DNA of 8,743 nt from Prevotellaceae bacterium (GTDB lineage Bacteria > Bacteroidota > Bacteroidia > Bacteroidales > Bacteroidaceae), in the NCBI GenBank assembly GCA_022508635.1, contig JAFLUV010000080.1, positions 1,768-10,510 of the forward strand, read 5' to 3'. The notes under the pieces were generated by a model. That model had not been told where the DNA came from. It searched no databases and saw only the letters and a list, made by a program, of their open reading frames with translations. The number at the start of each line of letters is the position of its first letter. Within the stretch, counting starts at the first letter, position 1. Made by a program: the position numbers and the translations under genes. Below are positions 1-7,573 of the stretch, piece after piece.

Positions 1-56
1 GCCGCGGGGCTTGCCGTTCTCCCGCAGGAACAGCAGGGGAGCTGATGCAGGTTCCC

Positions 57-2789
<2,733 letters not shown>

Positions 2790-2790
2790 G

Positions 2791-3270
2791 TCAGTAGCTT
2801 TTCTTGAATTGACGTGCAATGTCGCGACGGTCTTCTTTCTCCTTGAGCGTCTCGCGCTTGTCGTATTCCTTTTTGCCTCGTGCAATGTGTATGTCCAGCT
2901 TGGCTCGTCCGTTCGCGTCAATGAAGAGGAGTGTCGGCACGATGCTGAAACCGGGTGACTTCACGGTCTGCTGCATCTTGCGTATCTCTTTGCGGTTGAG
3001 CAGCAGCTTGCGGTCGCGACGCTCTGCGTGGTTGTTGTAGGAGCCTTGGTCGTAGTGGGCGATGTACATGTTCTTGACCCACACTTCGCCGTTGTTTATG
3101 TAGCAGAACGTCTCCACAAGGCTTGCCTTTCCATTGCGGATGCTCTTTATCTCGGTGCCGGTAAGCACGATGCCGGCCATGTATTTGTCCATGAGCAGGA
3201 AGTCATGTTCCGCCCGTTTGTTCTTTATGTTAATGGTAGCCCCTTTGCCGGGGATGGTTGATTTGGCCAT
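2791..3270 (-). CDS. smpB: SsrA (tmRNA)-binding protein SmpB
   Basis: SmpB binds tmRNA and delivers it with EF-Tu to stalled ribosomes for trans-translation, which releases the ribosome and tags the nascent peptide. The 159-residue protein has the usual family length and signatures. An N-terminal stretch with NKRAEHDF (17-24) is followed by GIVLTGTEIKSIRNGKASL (33-51), RDRKLLLNRKEI (85-96), and the C-terminal GKKEYDKRE (132-140). The basic, helix-prone tail (REDRR-like residues to KKSY) is the part that enters the mRNA channel in known SmpBs. The ATG at 3270 follows an AAGGA-like stretch two bases upstream. The gap to the upstream DUF4375 gene is 54 bp. I see no TAnnTTTG box in that gap, so readthrough from the upstream promoter is the simplest source of transcription. 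The tmRNA gene itself is not in the window. Confidence 0.97.
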   Translation of the reverse strand: MAKSTIPGKGATINIKNKRAEHDFLLMDKYMAGIVLTGTEIKSIRNGKASLVETFCYINNGEVWVKNMYIAHYDQGSYNNHAERRDRKLLLNRKEIRKMQQTVKSPGFSIVPTLLFIDANGRAKLDIHIARGKKEYDKRETLKEKEDRRDIARQFKKSY

Positions 3271-3324
3271 AATCCTTAGTGTGTATAGAGAATAGCAGCT
3301 ATCGTATGCGTAATAGGTGCCTGA

Positions 3325-3828
3325 TTATGAATTAATGCTTATAAACTGTTCAAGGTGTTCGTCAACGTAGTGGGCGATGATGCCGGTCACTTCCTCTTCC
3401 ATCTCAACGAAGGCATCGTCGAGGCTGTCAAACTTGGGATATTGTTCAAAGAGTGCCATGAATTCGTCGTCGCTGCATTCCTTGCAAAGCTCTTTGCCGT
3501 ATTTCCCGAAAAGCTTCCGCCCCTTGTAGACAAGCTTTCCGAAGTCGTGCGCTCCCCACAGACGCATTGCCTTGGCAAAGGGATTGAGGAAGATGAAGGG
3601 GCCGTATCCATTGTGTATGAGTTGAATGAACCCTCCGTCCATCACCTCGCTTCGCAGGATGAAGTATGCCAGCAGGGTCGTCTGCTCGCCATTGAGGCGG
3701 GTCAGCGTCTCTGCATTCACCTCGCCGCCTGCTGCGGCAAGTATGCTGTCGTGTATAAGTGTAAGGAATGCATCCGTGCCTTTGGCGGCAGCTTCCTTCA
3801 GGGCGGTTTCTTCTATGCGGACTACCAT
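3325..3828 (-). CDS. DUF4375 (DMP19-like) domain protein of unknown function
   Basis: A 167-residue protein with no signal peptide or membrane segment, so probably cytoplasmic. The central part, about residues 46-80, reads LNGEQTTLLAYFILRSEV then MDGGFIQLIHNGYG. This resembles the DUF4375 family (DMP19 C-terminal-like), in which a helix pair precedes an NGGF...N(G/Y) segment. The C-terminal 50 residues are strongly acidic (SDDEF, DSLDDAFVEMEEEV). No catalytic motif can be named and the cellular role is unknown; DMP19 in Neisseria has been described as a DNA-mimic protein, but that role should not be carried over on this evidence. The ATG at 3828 is preferred over an in-frame GTG at 3879 because the promoter -7 box at 3853-3860 lies between them. 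It is the first gene of a probable unit with smpB and metH. Confidence 0.85.
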   Translation of the reverse strand: MVVRIEETALKEAAAKGTDAFLTLIHDSILAAAGGEVNAETLTRLNGEQTTLLAYFILRSEVMDGGFIQLIHNGYGPFIFLNPFAKAMRLWGAHDFGKLVYKGRKLFGKYGKELCKECSDDEFMALFEQYPKFDSLDDAFVEMEEEVTGIIAHYVDEHLEQFISINS

Positions 3829-3852
3829 GCTCTTCTCTGTTTTATTTGTGCG

Positions 3853-3883
3853 CAAAGGTACGACAATAATCGTAATCACACAA
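3853..3883 (-). promoter_or_regulatory. Bacteroidota-type promoter for the DUF4375-smpB-metH unit
   Basis: Read on the minus strand, TTG at 3883-3881 (-33 element) is followed by a 20-base spacer and then TACCTTTG at 3860-3853 (-7 element, consensus TAnnTTTG). The spacer length and both boxes match the known primary-sigma promoter of Bacteroides and relatives. Transcription should begin a few bases past 3853, giving a leader of roughly 20 bases before the ATG at 3828. Confidence 0.78.
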
Positions 3884-3983
3884 GCGTTTAGCCTAAATCG
3901 GCCGCCGGAATGCTGTTTTTAGTCGCAGGGAGCGCGTGCTGATGGCGTGGGGAGCTATATCATGCGTGGCATATTCCCTATGT

Positions 3984-4017
3984 GGTATTCCCTTATCTTA
4001 TGCAAAAGGGATATACC
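3984..4017 (-). terminator. Hairpin spanning the stop codon of the small secreted gene, possible terminator or 3' stabiliser
   Basis: On the minus strand GGTATATCCCTT (4017-4006) can pair with AAGGGAATACC (3994-3984). This gives 11 base pairs with one bulged A, around an 11-base loop. The TAA stop codon (3995-3993) sits where the loop joins the 3' arm. There is no U-run after the stem, so it is not a canonical intrinsic terminator. It could still mark the 3' end of the transcript or protect it from exonucleases. Confidence 0.4.
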
Positions 4018-4496
4018 AGGAGGTCGCCTAACTCGCCAATAGTCTTCTGTGAGAGGCAGACCAGGATGTATTCGCCGTTTTTCAGCGGACTCCGCGGCTG
4101 ACACACGAATGCGTCTCCTTCGGCGTGCATTTCAAAAGAATTGATATCCAGTCTGATATATGGGTTGTCTGTAATTTTTGCTTTAGGCAGCTTGCGATAG
4201 TTCTTATATTGCTTCAGGCGGATGAGAGCATAGTCGGCAAGCACTTCGTCGGGGGCAGGTGTGACGCGTAGCACGGGACGGTCGTCATCGGCCAGCTGCG
4301 TAGCGTGTCCCCCCGAGAGGTAGTGCGTCAGGCGACTCTTCATCTGGTAGTCCACTATCTTCCATCCTGGCTTCAGCTCGCTCTGCGTCTGCTCTGCGGG
4401 TATCTCCGCCCAGCCGTTGCCTACGGCTGTCTCAACCTTTTGCGCATGGAGCAGAAGCGGCAGCAAAAGGGCAAAAAGGCATGCAATCTTCTTCAT
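3993..4496 (-). CDS. Small secreted protein of unknown function
   Basis: A 167-residue protein whose first 19 residues (MKKI, then a Leu-rich core, then LLHAQ) form a clear Sec signal peptide. Cleavage is probably after HAQ, and with no lipobox cysteine a soluble periplasmic protein is likely. The mature part alternates short hydrophobic and polar stretches (YIRLDINSFEMHAE, GEYILVCLSQ, LLVYPFCIR), which suggests a beta-sandwich, and PLKNGEY recalls a motif of many Bacteroidales exported proteins of unknown function. I cannot assign a domain. Two cysteines, C132 and C147, could form a disulfide; C165 is a third. The ATG at 4496 is chosen because the signal peptide starts there; an in-frame TTG at 4526 would put the -7 box inside the gene. 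It is transcribed divergently from the antiporter gene and has its own promoter, so it is probably a single-gene unit. Confidence 0.75.
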   Translation of the reverse strand: MKKIACLFALLLPLLLHAQKVETAVGNGWAEIPAEQTQSELKPGWKIVDYQMKSRLTHYLSGGHATQLADDDRPVLRVTPAPDEVLADYALIRLKQYKNYRKLPKAKITDNPYIRLDINSFEMHAEGDAFVCQPRSPLKNGEYILVCLSQKTIGELGDLLVYPFCIR

Positions 4497-4503
4497 GACG
4501 GGA

Positions 4504-4536
4504 CAAAGATAGGATATTTCTGGCAATCGACGGCAA
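4504..4536 (-). promoter_or_regulatory. Probable promoter for the small secreted protein, giving a near-leaderless mRNA
   Basis: On the minus strand TATCTTTG at 4511-4504 fully matches the -7 consensus TAnnTTTG. The best TTG for a -33 element is at 4536-4534 with a 22-base spacer, slightly longer than the usual 19-21. Only seven bases separate the -7 box from the ATG at 4496, so transcription should start within a few bases of the start codon. Confidence 0.55.
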
Positions 4537-4607
4537 GCTGCGGGAAGAATTAAGGAACGAGGCGAAGAATTATTCTGCTTTCGCTATGATTTGTGATTTA
4601 GTTTTCG

Positions 4608-4615
4608 TATCTTTG
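4608..4615 (+). promoter_or_regulatory. Probable -7 promoter element for the antiporter gene
   Basis: TATCTTTG matches TAnnTTTG exactly and lies 28 bases before the ATG at 4644, a normal leader length. No good -33 TTG is present 19-21 bases upstream; the nearest, TTTG at 4590-4593, leaves only 14 bases. The promoter may therefore be weak or depend on an activator. The same octamer in the opposite direction (4504-4511) serves the divergent secreted-protein gene. Confidence 0.5.
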
Positions 4616-4643
4616 CGGCATAATACAAATACACACAGGAGAA

Positions 4644-6041
4644 ATGACCATCGCCATTATTGTTCTTATGCTGCTCGGCTATGTGCTTATCTGTACGGAG
4701 CACATCACACGCATCAACAAAGCTACCGTTGCACTCTTTTGCGGAGTAAGCGGATGGGTCATGTACGTCTGCGTGGGGCCTTACTATATTGAAGTGCTTC
4801 ACGATGCGGGCTTTCAAGAATTCCTTGGCAGCCAGAGCTATAGCTTGCGTGCGGTGAATGAATACATTAGCCAGCACGTCTTCACCAAACACATGATACA
4901 GCTTGCCAACATTGTCCTGTACTTGCTTGCCACGATGGCTATTGTGGACGTGCTGAACAATAACGGCTGCTTCGATTTCGTGACAAAGCTCTGCCGCTCG
5001 CGCAGCACGTGGGTTACCGTTACGATGTTTGCCTTGTGCAGCTTTCTGCTTAGCGCCAATCTGGACAATCTGACATCGGCAGTAGTGATGTTCATGGTGA
5101 TGAACCAGCTTTTGATAGACCATCGGCAGCGTATGCTCGTCGGAGCTATCATCGTCATTGCAACCAATTGTGGCGGTTGTTTTACCGTCATAGGCGATGT
5201 CACCTCGCTGCTTGTCTGGACACGTGGTGCCGTGACACCCACCAACTACACGGCCGCACTTGTCCTGCCTGCACTCTTTGCCACCATCATCCCTACGTTC
5301 CTTATCGGCAGGATGCTCCCAAGCCATCTCGACCTAAAGCGCAGCAGTGTGGTGTTCCGTGGTGATGATGCCGACGTGAGGCTCTGGCAACAGCAGCTTA
5401 TGCTCTGGCTGGGCATGGGCGGGCTTTGGTTCGTGCCCACTTTCTACCGTCTTACCAAACTACCCCCGTTTCTCGGCGCATTGTGTGTGCTTGGTGTGTT
5501 GTGGGTTGTGAATGAGATCATCAACCGCAAGCGCATTCTTTCTGACCAGCCGTTTACGCGTCCAAACCGCAGTTTGCAGTACGAGGTGATGCAGATGATT
5601 ATGTTCTTCCTTGGCGTAGGCCTGAGCGTAGACATCCTCATCGAAGTCGGTGCGATGAATTATGTGGCCTATTGGTGCGACCAGTATATTCACAATATCT
5701 ACATCCTCTCCCTCGTCCTCGGAGCCGTCAGCTCGGTGATGGACAACGTGGCACTGGTCATCACAGGTATTTCCATCTATCCCGTATTGGACGGTAATAC
5801 GCCTGGCATGACGGAGTACATGCAAAGCTTTGTGGAGAATGGCGAGTATTGGCACCTCATAACGCTGAGTGGTTGCGTGGCAGGCTGTCTGCTGCCCATC
5901 GGCAACACAGCGGGCTATGCCTTGATGAAATCCGAGGATGTCACCATCTGGTGGTACATCAAGCACATTACGGCAAAAGTGCTACTCGGATGGTTCTGTG
6001 CCCTTGGAGTCTATTTTCTTGTTGACTACTTCCTTAGATAG
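4644..6041 (+). CDS. nhaD: NhaD-type Na+/H+ antiporter, ion transporter superfamily
   Basis: An inner-membrane protein of 465 residues expected to expel Na+ (or Li+) in exchange for protons. It is hydrophobic throughout, with about 11-13 membrane segments. Four landmarks match NhaD: SANLDNLTS (137-145), TNCGGCFTVIGDVTS followed by LLVW (174-192), SSVMDNVAL (363-371) and PIGNTAG (418-424). These correspond to the discontinuous-helix signatures of the family, usually LDNLT, GGAWSPIGDVTT, DNVPL and GSAAG. The ion-site acidic residues are likely D141, D185 and D367. Some positions differ from classical NhaD, notably NCGGCFTV for NAGGAWSP and DNVAL without the proline, so the transported ion is inferred rather than certain. 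An AGGAG sits only two bases before the ATG at 4644, unusually close for a Shine-Dalgarno site. The helicase gene follows after 93 bp on the same strand with no clear terminator between. Confidence 0.9.
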   Translation: MTIAIIVLMLLGYVLICTEHITRINKATVALFCGVSGWVMYVCVGPYYIEVLHDAGFQEFLGSQSYSLRAVNEYISQHVFTKHMIQLANIVLYLLATMAIVDVLNNNGCFDFVTKLCRSRSTWVTVTMFALCSFLLSANLDNLTSAVVMFMVMNQLLIDHRQRMLVGAIIVIATNCGGCFTVIGDVTSLLVWTRGAVTPTNYTAALVLPALFATIIPTFLIGRMLPSHLDLKRSSVVFRGDDADVRLWQQQLMLWLGMGGLWFVPTFYRLTKLPPFLGALCVLGVLWVVNEIINRKRILSDQPFTRPNRSLQYEVMQMIMFFLGVGLSVDILIEVGAMNYVAYWCDQYIHNIYILSLVLGAVSSVMDNVALVITGISIYPVLDGNTPGMTEYMQSFVENGEYWHLITLSGCVAGCLLPIGNTAGYALMKSEDVTIWWYIKHITAKVLLGWFCALGVYFLVDYFLR

Positions 6042-6134
6042 AATCCATACCCTTGATTCCGTGCCTTCAGGGAAAAGGGCGGCGTGGACTGGAAACTCAG
6101 AAACAGGTGCCCGACAAATAATAAAATGTGAATT

Positions 6135-7466
6135 ATGAACTATGATTTGAGTAAACTTGGCATAGTCGACCTCAATGCCATGCAACAGGACACATTGCAA
6201 ACAGTTCGCAAGGGTGCTTCCGTCGTGCTCCTTAGTCCTACAGGTTCGGGCAAGACGCTGGCTTATCTGCTGCCGCTTTTGCAGAAGCTTGACGCCCAGA
6301 ACGATAGCCTTCAGGCACTCATTGTTGTTCCTTCGCGTGAACTGGCAATGCAAACAGCCGATGTGGCTCGTCGCCTTTGTCCTGAGCTTCGGGTGGCAGC
6401 CTGTTACGGAGGTCGTCCCGCAATGGAGGAGCATCAGCAGTTACGCGGCCTTCGCCCTCATCTTGTGGCTGCTACTCCCGGACGCCTGCTTGATCATTTG
6501 CAAAAAGGGAATCTCTTGTCCGGAAATGTTTGCACGCTTGTCCTTGACGAATTTGACAAGCTCCTTGAACTTGGCTTTAGAGAACAGATGCAGGACATCA
6601 TCGCCTTGCTCCCCGCCTTACAGCAACGCATCCTGCTCTCGGCTACCGAATCTGAAGACATCCCAGCTTTTGTCGGAAATGGCAGGCATATTCGCCTCTC
6701 TTTCCTCGATGAAGAGGAAAACGATGCCCGAATCAGCGTCAAGGTCGTCAAGTCCCCCGAAAAAGACAAGCTACAGACCCTGTTGCGGTTGCTTTGCACC
6801 CTGGGCACGCAAAAGAGTCTGGTTTTCGTAGGGTATCGCGAGAGTGTGGAACGCGTAGGCAAGTATCTGGAGCAGCATGGCATGATGGCAGGCATCTTGC
6901 ATGGTGGCATGGAGCAACGCGACCGCGAGCGGGCACTCTACCGCTTCCTGAACTCATCGGTCAATGTGTTTGTCAGCACTGACCTCGCCTCACGCGGCAT
7001 CGACATTACTGGCATCGACAACGTCATCCACTATCATCTGCCTGCCACTCAGGAGGCATGCATCCACCGCAATGGTCGTACTGCTCGTTGGGACATGCAG
7101 GGATGTGCCTACTTTATTGTCGGTCCTGAAGAGCGCCTGCCAGACTTCGTCGCTTTCCCTGAAAACTCTTCTGGGGAAAAGGATATGTGTCTTACGCTGC
7201 CTGCACGTGTGCCGGCTCCTGTGAAGCCGCTCTGGATTACATTATATATAGGTAAGGGGAAGAAGGATAAGATAAGCCGTGGCGACATCGTCGGCTTCCT
7301 CACAAAGCAGGGTGGGCTGGAAAGCAGCCAAGTGGGCAGGATAGACGTATTGCCCCATTGGTCATACGTTGCTGTGGAGCGTGCTGCTTCACGGGGGTTG
7401 CTGCAACGCATCAAGGGACTCAAGATAAAAGGGCAGAAGACTATCTATGCCGTCTCAGAACGCTAA
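6135..7466 (+). CDS. DEAD-box ATP-dependent RNA helicase with DbpA-type RNA-binding tail
   Basis: A 443-residue cytoplasmic helicase that should unwind RNA using ATP, probably in ribosome assembly if the tail works as in E. coli DbpA, which recognises hairpin 92 of 23S rRNA. Helicase motifs in order: a Q-motif glutamine in LNAMQQDT (13-20), motif I SPTGSGKT (34-41), Ia PSRELAMQ (66-73), Ib TPGRLLDH (114-121), II DEFD (138-141), III SAT (169-171), IV LVFVGYRE (229-236), V STDLASRGID (281-290) and VI HRNGRTAR (311-318). Motif II is DEFD rather than DEAD, and motif VI has alanine where HRxGRTGR has its second glycine. Residues about 366-440 (LWITLYIGKGKKDKISRGDIV to IKGQKTIY) match the DbpA C-terminal domain. 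The leader before 6135 has no Shine-Dalgarno site and no clear promoter, so cotranscription with the antiporter gene is plausible. A terminator follows at once. Confidence 0.92.
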   Translation: MNYDLSKLGIVDLNAMQQDTLQTVRKGASVVLLSPTGSGKTLAYLLPLLQKLDAQNDSLQALIVVPSRELAMQTADVARRLCPELRVAACYGGRPAMEEHQQLRGLRPHLVAATPGRLLDHLQKGNLLSGNVCTLVLDEFDKLLELGFREQMQDIIALLPALQQRILLSATESEDIPAFVGNGRHIRLSFLDEEENDARISVKVVKSPEKDKLQTLLRLLCTLGTQKSLVFVGYRESVERVGKYLEQHGMMAGILHGGMEQRDRERALYRFLNSSVNVFVSTDLASRGIDITGIDNVIHYHLPATQEACIHRNGRTARWDMQGCAYFIVGPEERLPDFVAFPENSSGEKDMCLTLPARVPAPVKPLWITLYIGKGKKDKISRGDIVGFLTKQGGLESSQVGRIDVLPHWSYVAVERAASRGLLQRIKGLKIKGQKTIYAVSER

Positions 7467-7469
7467 AAT

Positions 7470-7499
7470 TGCACAAATCCGGTATATTTTGTGCATTTT
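7470..7499 (+). terminator. Intrinsic terminator after the helicase gene
   Basis: TGCACAAA (7470-7477) and TTTGTGCA (7488-7495) form a perfect 8-bp stem around a 10-base loop, followed by TTTT (7496-7499). Four A residues before the stem can lengthen the pairing with the T tail past one unpaired base. It begins three bases after the helicase stop codon. Confidence 0.7.
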
Positions 7500-7511
7500 C
7501 TAATGTAAAAC

Positions 7512-7542
7512 TTGCACAATTTATGTAATTGTGTTACCTTTG
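7512..7542 (+). promoter_or_regulatory. Bacteroidota-type promoter for the FadL-family gene
   Basis: TTG at 7512-7514 (-33), a 20-base spacer and TACCTTTG at 7535-7542 (-7) match the consensus with ideal spacing. Transcription should start near 7547-7550, leaving a leader of about 25 bases before the ATG at 7574. Confidence 0.82.
7515..7533. promoter_or_regulatory. Inverted repeat in the promoter spacer, possible operator
   Basis: CACAATT (7515-7521) and AATTGTG (7527-7533) are perfect inverted 7-base arms around a 5-base centre. The 19-bp site fills the space between the -33 and -7 elements, where a bound regulator would block RNA polymerase. The binding protein is unknown and no regulator gene is adjacent. 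A fortuitous AT-rich palindrome is possible. Confidence 0.42.
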
Positions 7543-7573
7543 CACCTGTTTTTAACCAAAACAAGTGTAATAA

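Noticed and set aside
3826..3879. Longer DUF4375 protein starting at GTG 3879
   Set aside because: The -7 box at 3853-3860 lies inside this extension, so the GTG would be upstream of the transcription start.
3887..3897. TTTAGCCTAAA palindrome just upstream of the DUF4375 promoter
   Set aside because: Only five paired bases each side with an AT-rich composition; pairing does not extend, so chance is likely.
4584..5327. 247-codon minus-strand open frame opposite the antiporter gene
   Set aside because: The translation is rich in His, Cys, Lys and Asp with no domain pattern, as expected for the complement of a membrane-protein gene, and the plus strand is clearly the coding one.
6048..6055. 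TACCCTTG as a possible -7 box for the helicase gene
   Set aside because: One mismatch to TAnnTTTG, and the closest TTG (6022-6024) gives a 23-base spacer; not strong enough to call a promoter.
6126..6131. Start-stop pair ATG-TGA four bases before the helicase ATG
   Set aside because: It could affect initiation, but a six-base match in an AT-rich leader is expected by chance and there is no supporting ribosome-binding site.
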